Shown here piece after piece: positions 1 through 6,675 of a stretch of DNA of 16,415 bases. Each line of letters begins with the position of its first letter. Positions within the stretch are counted from its first letter, which is position 1. Source of the DNA: JAJECS01 sp034428595 (GTDB taxonomy: Bacteria > Chloroflexota > UBA11872). The position numbers and the translations under genes were made by a program. The stretch lies in NCBI GenBank assembly GCA_034428595.1, contig DAOUHO010000087.1, forward strand, positions 1 through 16,415. The letters are read 5' to 3'. The notes beneath the pieces are model-generated. The model did no database searches, was not told the DNA's origin, and was given only the letters and a program-made list of their open reading frames with translations.

Positions 1-1
1 C

Positions 2-934
2 ATCCAGATTCTGGCGCAGGACGCGGTGGCGCGCGCGGCGGCCTTCGAGGCCGGCGAGGTGGACTGGATCCAGCACTTCCAGTTCATCGACATGGAGCGC
101 TTCGCGAAGCAGGACAACCGCGCCGTCCTCGGGCGTATGTCCTCCGGTATGCCGTGGTTCCTGCACATCAACTCGACGCGCTGGCCCACCGACGACATCG
201 TCGTCCGCCAAGCGCTGAACCACGCGGTCAACAAGAAGCTCGTGGTGCAGCGCGGCAACGGTGGCATCCCGCGCATCGCGGGCAACATCCTCACGCCGGG
301 CACTATCGGCTACAACGCGGATATGGAAGACCTCTACCCGTGGGACGTCGGCAAGGCCAACCAGCTGCTGGATGACGCCGGCTACGCTCGCGGCGACGAC
401 GGCTTCCGTTACCGCGACGGTGAGCGCATGCAGGTCGAGTTCCCCAACACGCCCAACCCGTTGAGTGAGCTGTACAAGCTGGACGTCGAGTCCAGCATTG
501 GCATCTTCGTGGACATCCCGAACGTCGAGTTTGCGACCTACATCAACGACATGGCGCAAGGGAAGTACACGCACCAGTGGACCGGTGGACGTGGCCCGGA
601 CGGCGACGTGCTGTACGCCAAGTACCACACGTCGAACTACGGGCTGCCGGGCCGCGCGTTCGCGTTCCTCAACTACAACGGTGAGCCGGGCGTGGCGACC
701 GAGGGCGACCCCATCGACGCACTGCTCGACGGGGCCCGCTCCGAGTTCGACGAGTCCAAGCGCGCCGAGATGTGGATGGAGGCCAACCGCCTGATCCAGG
801 AGGCCGCCGTCAACCTTCCGCTGGCCGACGCCATGGCGCAGTGGTTCTACAACAGCGACCAGATCGGTGGCGTGGCGCACTCCACGCTGCTCGACCAGGC
901 GTTCGCGATGGACTTCTACGACAAGAAGGGCTAG
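2..934 (+). CDS. Family-5 extracellular solute-binding protein of an ABC transporter, C-terminal part (5' end cut by window)
   Basis: This is the C-terminal part of a periplasmic or lipid-anchored binding protein of the DppA/OppA/NikA type (SBP family 5), which captures peptides, nickel chelates or oligosaccharides for an ABC importer. The frame is open back to base 2, so the 310 residues seen lack the signal peptide and the first lobe; full proteins are usually 500-600 residues. Family features visible are FLHINSTRWPTDDIVVRQAL (the conserved 'N-x-x-x-P-x-x-D-x-R-x-A' segment with HAVNKK after it), the following ILTPGTIGYN segment, the DVGKANQLLDDAGY segment typical of the region before the last lobe, and the C-terminal ANRLIQEAAVNLPL helix. 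The GTG at 26 is internal and not the true start. A matching permease lies 2.5 kb downstream on the same strand, separated by two inverted genes. Substrate cannot be told from the sequence. Confidence 0.9.
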   Translation: MQILAQDAVARAAAFEAGEVDWIQHFQFIDMERFAKQDNRAVLGRMSSGMPWFLHINSTRWPTDDIVVRQALNHAVNKKLVVQRGNGGIPRIAGNILTPGTIGYNADMEDLYPWDVGKANQLLDDAGYARGDDGFRYRDGERMQVEFPNTPNPLSELYKLDVESSIGIFVDIPNVEFATYINDMAQGKYTHQWTGGRGPDGDVLYAKYHTSNYGLPGRAFAFLNYNGEPGVATEGDPIDALLDGARSEFDESKRAEMWMEANRLIQEAAVNLPLADAMAQWFYNSDQIGGVAHSTLLDQAFAMDFYDKKG

Positions 935-973
935 CGCTTAGAGGAGATCAGCACCGCCGCCGGAACTGGGTGT

Positions 974-1043
974 GGCCGAGGATGGGCGAGAGCCTCGGCC
1001 GGGGCCTGCCCGCGGACAAGCCTCGTGCTTGTCGCGGAACAGG
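974..1043. terminator. Two hairpins between convergent genes, possible bidirectional termination region
   Basis: Two inverted repeats lie in the 180-base gap between the binding-protein stop (934) and the reductase stop (1115). The first is a perfect 8-bp stem, GGCCGAGG at 974-981 and CCTCGGCC at 993-1000, with an 11-base loop. The second pairs CGCGgACAAGC at 1011-1021 (one bulged G) with GCTTGTCGCG at 1027-1036 around a 5-base loop, and can be extended by CCTG/CAGG at 1005-1008 and 1040-1043. A third, shorter 7-bp inverted repeat (CTTCGGC 1107-1113, GCCGAAG 1121-1127) spans the reductase stop codon. None is followed by a T-run on either strand, so these would not be canonical intrinsic terminators; termination is inferred from placement between converging genes. 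Confidence 0.4.
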
Positions 1044-1114
1044 TCCGCCCAGGGCTGGCGGCGGTGCGCGCTCCGGCCCCGCTTGGCAGTGCACCGCGCG
1101 CTCAGTCTTCGGCT

Positions 1115-2053
1115 TTAGTCGCCGAAGTACTCGTCGTGACCGCCGAAGGCTGCCCGCAGCCGCTTGACGTCGGCGGCGGGCAATGGCCCGCGCCGCACCG
1201 CTTCCACATTTGATTCGAGATGGGCCGGGTCGGCCGTGCCCGTCAGCACGCACGCCACTTCCCGAGGCGCGGCCGCAAAGCGATAGGCAGCCTCGATCAG
1301 CGACCCCACGTCGCCGTGTATCAGCCAGTCAAGCGGCTGTGCATCCGACACTGAGGCGGGCGGCACCAGGCCCGCATCCTTCATCCGCCGCACCACGTCG
1401 CGCAGGTGTGCGGGGTCGGCCATGGCGCGGCGCACGGGTGTCATGGCGACCACGCCCACGTCGTGCCGTGGGGCCAACGGGAACACATGCCGTTCGGCGG
1501 CGTGCGTCAGCAGGTTGTAGTTCGGCATCACCACGTCGGGCCAACCATCGGCAACGGCGCGGCCCACCATCACCGGCCATCCGGATATGCCGACGAACCG
1601 AGCCAAGCCGTCGTCCTTGAGGCGCAGCAATTCAGGCACCTGACGCTCGCGGCATTCGTCATAGAGCTCAGGCCGCAGCGCATGAATCAGCACAATATCC
1701 AGCGTGTCCCGCCGGAGTCGCCGCAGGCTCTCCTGGACTGAAGGGCGAATGACGCTCGGTGGCGCCAAGGGCGGCGCGTCCGCGTGCACGTCGACCACGC
1801 TCGGATACTTGGTCGCAATCACGGTCTCGTCCCGAGGCACGCCGTCCAGCGCATGGGCGAGCAGCGCTTCGCTGTCGTGATACACCGGCGCGGTGTCGAA
1901 GTAGTTGATTCCCAGGTCGAGCGCCTGCCGCACATACGTTCGAACCACGTCACGCGTGGCGCCGCGCGTCTGACCTAGCTGGCTTGGCCCGCCCGTGCCA
2001 AGCCCCACCAGCGACACTTCGAGCCCAGTCCGGCCCAGCCGCCGGTACTCCAT
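1115..2053 (-). CDS. Aldo/keto reductase, possibly a sugar 1-dehydrogenase or aldehyde reductase
   Basis: The 312-residue product is a full-length NADP(H)-dependent aldo/keto reductase of the (beta/alpha)8 barrel type, expected in the cytoplasm. The N-terminus (YRRLGRTGLEVS..GLGTGG) is the standard opening of the bacterial AKR branch that includes D-threo-aldose/L-fucose 1-dehydrogenases. The catalytic tetrad is intact: Asp53 and Tyr58 in FDTAPVYHDSE, Lys82 in IATKYPS, and His124 in VLIHAL. The gene begins with ATG 30 bases after the stop of the dehydratase gene upstream on the same strand, so the two are probably co-transcribed; no clear Shine-Dalgarno sequence is visible in that very GC-rich gap, which suggests coupled or leaderless-like translation. 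With a sugar-acid dehydratase as partner, a role in oxidising an aldose or reducing the aldehyde released by aldol cleavage is plausible. Specific substrate is unknown. Confidence 0.88.
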   Translation of the reverse strand: MEYRRLGRTGLEVSLVGLGTGGPSQLGQTRGATRDVVRTYVRQALDLGINYFDTAPVYHDSEALLAHALDGVPRDETVIATKYPSVVDVHADAPPLAPPSVIRPSVQESLRRLRRDTLDIVLIHALRPELYDECRERQVPELLRLKDDGLARFVGISGWPVMVGRAVADGWPDVVMPNYNLLTHAAERHVFPLAPRHDVGVVAMTPVRRAMADPAHLRDVVRRMKDAGLVPPASVSDAQPLDWLIHGDVGSLIEAAYRFAAAPREVACVLTGTADPAHLESNVEAVRRGPLPAADVKRLRAAFGGHDEYFGD

Positions 2054-2083
2054 CAGCCGGCTCGCGGCGCCGGCGCGCCGTCC

Positions 2084-3244
2084 CTACAGGAAAGCCGGCA
2101 GCTTGTCGGCATCGATCTCCACGCCGAACCCGGGCGCGTCGGACGGCCGCAGCCTGCCGTTCTTGGGCACGGCCGTGCCCGGCAACAAGGGGCCGTTTTC
2201 CAGCGGAACACCCGGCGCCGTGGCCATGTACCACTCGCCAAGCGGGATCGCCGGGAGGGCGAAGAGGGCGTGCTGCCCATACGGACTGCCAACCCCGCCG
2301 TGCGGAATGACGGTCAGCCCCGCCGCTTCCGCAATGGCGCAGATTCTGAGCAGGGGCGTCAACCCGCCCACCCACGCGATATCCGGCTGCAAGATGTCCG
2401 CCAGGCGGCGCGACGCCGCATGCTGGAAGGGATAGGGCGTGTACCAGTGCTCACCCGTCGCGAGCGTCTGCCAGGGAAGGCGGGCCCGCAGCTGCGCGTA
2501 GCCGTCGAAATCTTCCGGGCGGAGCATTTCCTCGATCCACGCCAGCCCGTACGGGCGCAAAGACTCCGCCAACTGCACGCCATACTCCACGTCGAGCGCC
2601 ATCCAGCAGTCGAGCATGAGCTGCGCGTCATCGCCCATGCACTCCCGGGCCGCCGCCAGGCTTGCGATGTTGCGCTGCATGCCGTCCTGCCCATGGACGG
2701 GGCCGTAGGGACAGGGCACCTTGACGGCGGTGAAGCCCAGCTCCTTGACCCAGTCGGTGTCGCCGCAAGTGGCATAGCACGGCACGAAGTCTCGGGCCGG
2801 ACCGCCAAGCAACTGATAGACGGGCTTCCCCAGCACCTTGCCCTTGAGATCCCACAGCGCCAGGTCAATCCCGCTGATGGCATACGACGCCAGGCCGGCG
2901 GCGCCGAAAGGCGCGCACAGCCGCACCAGCATGTCGTACAGCCGCTCGGTCGCAAGCGCGGGCTCGCCGATGATCCGCGGCCCGAGGTAGTCGTGGATGA
3001 CGGCGGCTACGGGACGGCCATATCGCCCGGGGCCCACTCCCTGCGTGCCGTCCTCTGCCGTCACAACGACGAGGAAGTCCGGCCAGTCCGGCACCCAGGT
3101 CAGCATGTTGGACTCGGCGGGGACATAGGGCGACATCGGATTCGCCATGGGAATCCGCGTGAGCCAGCCGGGGCGTCGCTCACCTGCATGAGGATCGCGA
3201 ACGGGCGGCTCGAGCACTTTGGTCTCGACGCGTGTGATCTTCAA
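2084..3244 (-). CDS. Enolase-superfamily sugar-acid dehydratase, L-rhamnonate dehydratase-like
   Basis: The product is a mandelate racemase/enolase-superfamily dehydratase, the class that removes water from an acid sugar to give a 2-keto-3-deoxy acid. From the TTG start at 3244 (MKITRVETKVLEPPV, the usual first beta strand) it is 386 residues, normal for the family; the frame is open 71 codons further upstream but that extension looks non-coding. Mg ligands are Asp212 (DCWMALDV), Glu238 (WIEEM) and Glu265 (TGEHWY), with the Asp288/His315 dyad in LQPDIAW and IPHGG. The adjacent Glu-His pair, the DCWMALDVEY segment and the ligand spacing (26, 27, 23, 27) resemble L-rhamnonate dehydratase more than mandelate racemase or galactonate dehydratase. 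The N-terminal specificity loop contains ANPMSPY, also seen in that group. The gene leads a two-gene unit with the aldo/keto reductase. L-rhamnonate as the substrate is inference; L-lyxonate, L-mannonate or another acid sugar is possible. Confidence 0.85.
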   Translation of the reverse strand: MKITRVETKVLEPPVRDPHAGERRPGWLTRIPMANPMSPYVPAESNMLTWVPDWPDFLVVVTAEDGTQGVGPGRYGRPVAAVIHDYLGPRIIGEPALATERLYDMLVRLCAPFGAAGLASYAISGIDLALWDLKGKVLGKPVYQLLGGPARDFVPCYATCGDTDWVKELGFTAVKVPCPYGPVHGQDGMQRNIASLAAARECMGDDAQLMLDCWMALDVEYGVQLAESLRPYGLAWIEEMLRPEDFDGYAQLRARLPWQTLATGEHWYTPYPFQHAASRRLADILQPDIAWVGGLTPLLRICAIAEAAGLTVIPHGGVGSPYGQHALFALPAIPLGEWYMATAPGVPLENGPLLPGTAVPKNGRLRPSDAPGFGVEIDADKLPAFL

Positions 3245-3427
3245 TGCATGAGGACACCGCTGCCAGGCTGTGTGCAGTGTCCCACGGGAGCAGAAGCCGC
3301 AGTCTCGCACTCCTGTCCCGGTGCTTCTGGGCATCGTCTTGCGGATCGCCGCAAAATCCTTACCGCATGAGCCGTCGGCTACACTGCCGGCGCCGAGGCG
3401 ACTTGCAGGATGGGCGGGTTCAACCCT

Positions 3428-3445
3428 CCACGAGGAGCCTCGTGG
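3428..3445. promoter_or_regulatory. 18-base near-perfect palindrome in the divergent promoter region, candidate operator
   Basis: CCACGAGG-AG-CCTCGTGG is a perfect 8-bp inverted repeat around a 2-base centre, 35 bases before the permease ATG, in the 236-base gap that separates the minus-strand dehydratase unit from the plus-strand permease. Symmetry and position suit a repressor operator for a dimeric regulator of the LacI or GntR type, or a tight hairpin in the permease mRNA leader. A possible weak -10 element (TACACT, 3380-3385) lies upstream without a convincing -35. No regulator gene is present in the window. The rest of the gap shows nothing else recognisable. Confidence 0.35.
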
Positions 3446-3480
3446 GACCGTCCGCACGGTGAGCTAGGAGCAGGCGCGCA

Positions 3481-4446
3481 ATGGGGCGATACATCGTCCG
3501 GCGGTTGCTTGCCTCAATCCCGGTAATCCTGGGCGTGCTGCTGCTGGTGTTCGTGCTCCTGCGCCTGATCCCTGGCGATCCCGTCGAGGTCTTCTACTAC
3601 AGCAGCGACGCCGGCGGCACCTCCAACACCTCCGTCTCGATCGACGCGCTGGAGCAGGCGCGAGCCAAGCTGCGGCTCGACAAGTCCATTCCCGAGCAGT
3701 TCGTCTTCTATCTGTGGGACGTGCTGCGGCTCGACCTTGGGCGTTCGTTCCGCACCAAGCAGCCCATTACGCACGTGATCGCGGAGCAATTCCCCTCGAC
3801 GCTGGTGCTTACGCTGGCCGGCATGGCGGTGACGCTGTTCATCGGGCTGGTGGCCGGCGTGGTGTCGGCCATGCGCCATCACACCTGGGTCGACTACGGC
3901 AGCCAGTTCATCGCGGTGCTCGGTGTTTCCATACCCAATTTCCTCGTCGGGCTGCTGCTGATCTACATCTTCAGCATCCTCATGCAAGATTGGATACCAG
4001 CCCTTACCTTGCCGGCCATCGCCAACGGCAACGGCAAGGAGCTCATCATGCCCGCGCTCGCCCTGGGCATCGGGGGTGCGGCGATCGTGGCCCGGCTCAC
4101 CCGCTCATCCATGCTGGACGTAATGAGCCGCGACTACATCCGCACCGCGCGCTCGAAGGGCGTGCGCGAGAGCGCCGTCGTCTGGGGCCACGCCCTCAAG
4201 AATGCGCTGATCCCGGTGGTGACGATCGTGGGCTTGCAGTTCGGCAGCCTGCTGATCGGCGCGGTGGTCATCGAAGTGGTGTTCAGCCGCAAGGGCATCG
4301 GCTTCACGCTGGTCAAGGCCATCCTCACGCGCGACTACACCGTGGTGCAGGCGCTGGTGATGCTGGCGGCCACCATCTACGTGATTGCGAATCTCCTTGT
4401 CGACCTGCTCTACACCTACATCGATCCGCGCGTGCGGCTCGCGTAG
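3481..4446 (+). CDS. ABC transporter permease, DppB/OppB/NikB type
   Basis: The 321-residue product is a complete inner-membrane permease of the peptide/nickel importer class. Residues 1-30 carry the typical opening (MGRYIVRRLLASIPVILGV with LIPGDP after the first membrane span). Further hydrophobic spans are near 103-130, 140-168, 188-205, 240-268 and 285-312. The cytoplasmic coupling motif that contacts the ATPase is clear at about 219-248 (DYIRTARSKGV...HALKNALIPVVT), and the C-terminus YTYIDPRVRL is characteristic. An AGGAG ribosome binding site sits 10 bases before the ATG. The usual second permease (DppC type) and ATPases do not follow; hyuA does, after 203 bases. The family-5 binding protein at the left edge is the likely partner. 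Substrate is unknown; the neighbouring enzymes suggest an organic catabolite rather than nickel. Confidence 0.93.
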   Translation: MGRYIVRRLLASIPVILGVLLLVFVLLRLIPGDPVEVFYYSSDAGGTSNTSVSIDALEQARAKLRLDKSIPEQFVFYLWDVLRLDLGRSFRTKQPITHVIAEQFPSTLVLTLAGMAVTLFIGLVAGVVSAMRHHTWVDYGSQFIAVLGVSIPNFLVGLLLIYIFSILMQDWIPALTLPAIANGNGKELIMPALALGIGGAAIVARLTRSSMLDVMSRDYIRTARSKGVRESAVVWGHALKNALIPVVTIVGLQFGSLLIGAVVIEVVFSRKGIGFTLVKAILTRDYTVVQALVMLAATIYVIANLLVDLLYTYIDPRVRLA

Positions 4447-4603
4447 GCAGGCGCCTCACTCCGCGACCATCGAAAGCACCGACGCCACACGGTCCGGCCC
4501 GGGTTTTCAGGAATTTCTATATCCTCTAGGCTGGCGCGTTGCGGTGACGCGCCGACGGTTTCCCTCGCATGGTCGCCTCGCGAGCGGCGAAACCGAAACG
4601 CCC

Positions 4604-4625
4604 GTCAGGGCCCTCCGACCCTGAC
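4604..4625 (+). promoter_or_regulatory. Hairpin in the hyuA leader
   Basis: GTCAGGG (4604-4610) and CCCTGAC (4619-4625) form a perfect 7-bp GC-rich stem around an 8-base loop, ending 11 bases before the hyuA Shine-Dalgarno sequence. It could be a structured leader, an mRNA-stabilising hairpin or a stop for read-through from the permease; no T-run follows. An AT-rich patch upstream (4504-4527, containing TATATC and TATCCT) stands out from the GC-rich surroundings and could hold a -10 element, but no -35 is convincing. The remainder of the 203-base gap shows nothing recognisable. Confidence 0.35.
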
Positions 4626-4649
4626 CTCAATGTGAATTGGAGCGCGTGA

Positions 4650-6674
4650 GTGGCACATAACGTCGCGGTCGATATGGGCGGCACGTTCACCGACCTTATC
4701 GCCACGGATGGCGACACCGGGTTACAGGTCGCGAAGTCGCTCACGACGCCCGCCTCGCCATCGCAGGGAATCTTCGACGCGCTGGCGAAAGCCGAAATCG
4801 ACCCGGCCGCCATCGAGTACTTCGTGCACGGCACCACCGTCGGCACCAACATGCTCATCGAGCGCCGCGGGCCACGCATCGGGCTCATCACCACGCAGGG
4901 CTTTCGGGACGTGCTGCGCATCCAGCGCATCGTGCGCCCGGAGTCGTTCGATTTGCACTGGCGCAAGCCGCGGCACCTGGTCGACCGTGCGCTCAGCCTG
5001 GAGGTGCGCGAGCGGATTGGCGCGCACGGCGAGGTGGTCCAGGCGCTGGAGGAAGAAGACGTGGTGGCCGCGGTGGAGCGCTTGCGCGCCGAGGAAGTCA
5101 AGGCCATCGCCGTCAGCTATCTCTTCTCGTTCCTCAATCCCGAGCATGAGCGCCGCACGCGCGAGATCGTGCACGAGCTTTACCCGGAGGCCTACGTCTC
5201 GATCAGCTCGGACGTGTTCCCGCAGTGGCGCGAGTTCGAGCGCACGAGCACGACGGTGATCGATGCCTATCTCAAACCGCGCATCGACGAATACCTCACC
5301 TCGCTTGAAGATGAGCTGGACCGCCGAGGCGCGCGTGGACTGCTGATCATGCGCAGCAACGGCGGCGTCATGGCGACCGCCACCGCCAAGGCTGAGCCCG
5401 TCACCATGATCCAAAGCGGGCCCGCCGGCGGCGTGATCGGCAGCTTGCAATTGGGGCAAGACCTGGGGCTCGATCCGCTGATGACCGCCGACATCGGGGG
5501 CACCAGCTTCGATGCGTGCCTCGTAGCGGGCGGCCGGGCCGCGCAAACCACGACCACCGAGCTTGAGTTCGGCATCCCGATCGCCACGCCCATGCTCGAC
5601 ATCCGTTCCATCGGCGCCGGCGGCGGCAGCATCGCCTGGCTCGACGCGGCCGGTCTGCTCAAGGTCGGTCCCCAGAGCGCGGGCGCCGATCCCGGACCCG
5701 CCAGCTATGGCCGCGGCGGCGCCGAGCCGACGTCGACGGACGCCAATGTGGTGCTGGGCCGGCTCGACCCCGACTTCAAGCTCGGCGGCGACGTGCAACT
5801 GGTGCCCGAGGCCGCGCGGACTGCGGTCGAGCGCATCGGCGCGCAGATGGGGTTTTCGGCGGAGCGCGCCGCGGCGGGCATCCTCGAGATCATGAACAGC
5901 AACATGGCCGAGACGATGCGCCTGCTCACCATCGACCAGGGCATCGACCCGCGCGAGTTCGCCCTCGTCGCTTTCGGCGGCGCAGGCCCGCTGCACGGCG
6001 CCTACCTGGCCGATCATCTGGGAATGCAGCGTGTCGTCGTGCCGCCGTTTCCTGGCGCGTTCAGCGCTCTGGGCGCGCTGATGGCGGACACCAGGTTCGA
6101 CTACATGCAGACGCGCATCACCTACTCCGACAACATCGACGTCGAGACTGTGCAGCGCGACTTCGACGATCTGGAGCAGCGCGCTCGCGACGACTTCGCG
6201 CGCGAGGGCTTCGGCGATCCGCCGGACATGCAGCGCAGCCTGGACCTGCGCTACTACGGACAGAACTGGGAGCTCGAGGTGCCAGTCGCCGGCGGAACCA
6301 TCACCGCCGAGGACATCGCCGCCGCGCGCGCGGCCTTCGACGCCGAGCATGATCGCCAGTTCGGCTGGAGCTTCCCGGAGTCGGCGTTCGAAATCGTGAA
6401 CATGCGCCTGACGGCCATCGCCCGGCGTCGGGAGGTTCTCTTACCGGACGTCCCACCCGGCCCGATGCCGGCGCCGGTGAAGGTGGGCGAGGTCTACTTC
6501 ACCGAGGCGGACGGCCTGCTGTCCACGCCGTTCTATCACCGCGACGACCTGCGCGCCGGCAACACCTTCAAGGGCCCGGCGATGATCGTGGAGGACGACG
6601 CCACCGCGATCGTTCCGCCCGACTGGTCGGCGCGAGTCGAGCCGCATGGCAGCATCATTCTGGAGGTGGAGTGA
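4650..6674 (+). CDS. hyuA: HyuA-type hydantoinase/oxoprolinase family ATP-binding subunit
   Basis: The 674-residue product is the HyuA-type ATPase subunit of the hydantoinase A/5-oxoprolinase/acetone carboxylase family, which phosphorylates its substrate with ATP before ring opening or carboxylation by the HyuB subunit. Length matches the family (about 650-700). The N-terminal ASKHA phosphate-binding loop is present (VDMGGTFTDL, residues 7-16), followed by HGTTVGTN, SNGG (near 235), GPAGGVIGS (near 256), ADIGGTSFDA (near 280), GAGGGSIAW (near 321), GADPGPASYGRGG and AFGGAGPLHGAY (near 440). The GTG start at 4650 is chosen because TTGGAG lies 7 bases upstream and the first residues run directly into the family's first strand. 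It is one base from the hyuB start region and surely co-transcribed with it. Substrate is not determinable: hydantoin, 5-oxoproline, N-methylhydantoin, ketone or another cyclic amide. Confidence 0.93.
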   Translation: MAHNVAVDMGGTFTDLIATDGDTGLQVAKSLTTPASPSQGIFDALAKAEIDPAAIEYFVHGTTVGTNMLIERRGPRIGLITTQGFRDVLRIQRIVRPESFDLHWRKPRHLVDRALSLEVRERIGAHGEVVQALEEEDVVAAVERLRAEEVKAIAVSYLFSFLNPEHERRTREIVHELYPEAYVSISSDVFPQWREFERTSTTVIDAYLKPRIDEYLTSLEDELDRRGARGLLIMRSNGGVMATATAKAEPVTMIQSGPAGGVIGSLQLGQDLGLDPLMTADIGGTSFDACLVAGGRAAQTTTTELEFGIPIATPMLDIRSIGAGGGSIAWLDAAGLLKVGPQSAGADPGPASYGRGGAEPTSTDANVVLGRLDPDFKLGGDVQLVPEAARTAVERIGAQMGFSAERAAAGILEIMNSNMAETMRLLTIDQGIDPREFALVAFGGAGPLHGAYLADHLGMQRVVVPPFPGAFSALGALMADTRFDYMQTRITYSDNIDVETVQRDFDDLEQRARDDFAREGFGDPPDMQRSLDLRYYGQNWELEVPVAGGTITAEDIAAARAAFDAEHDRQFGWSFPESAFEIVNMRLTAIARRREVLLPDVPPGPMPAPVKVGEVYFTEADGLLSTPFYHRDDLRAGNTFKGPAMIVEDDATAIVPPDWSARVEPHGSIILEVE

Positions 6675-6675
6675 G

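Noticed and set aside
2270..3370. 366-codon frame on the plus strand opposite the dehydratase
   Set aside because: Antisense to a gene with intact catalytic residues; no recognisable domain.
4722..6350. Long open frame (over 500 codons) on the minus strand
   Set aside because: It lies fully antisense to hyuA, which has clear family motifs; long antisense frames are expected at this GC content, and its protein shows no family.
6646..6675. Ten-codon upstream extension of hyuB
   Set aside because: It overlaps the hyuA 3' end, has no ribosome binding site, and the ATG at 6676 has a strong one.
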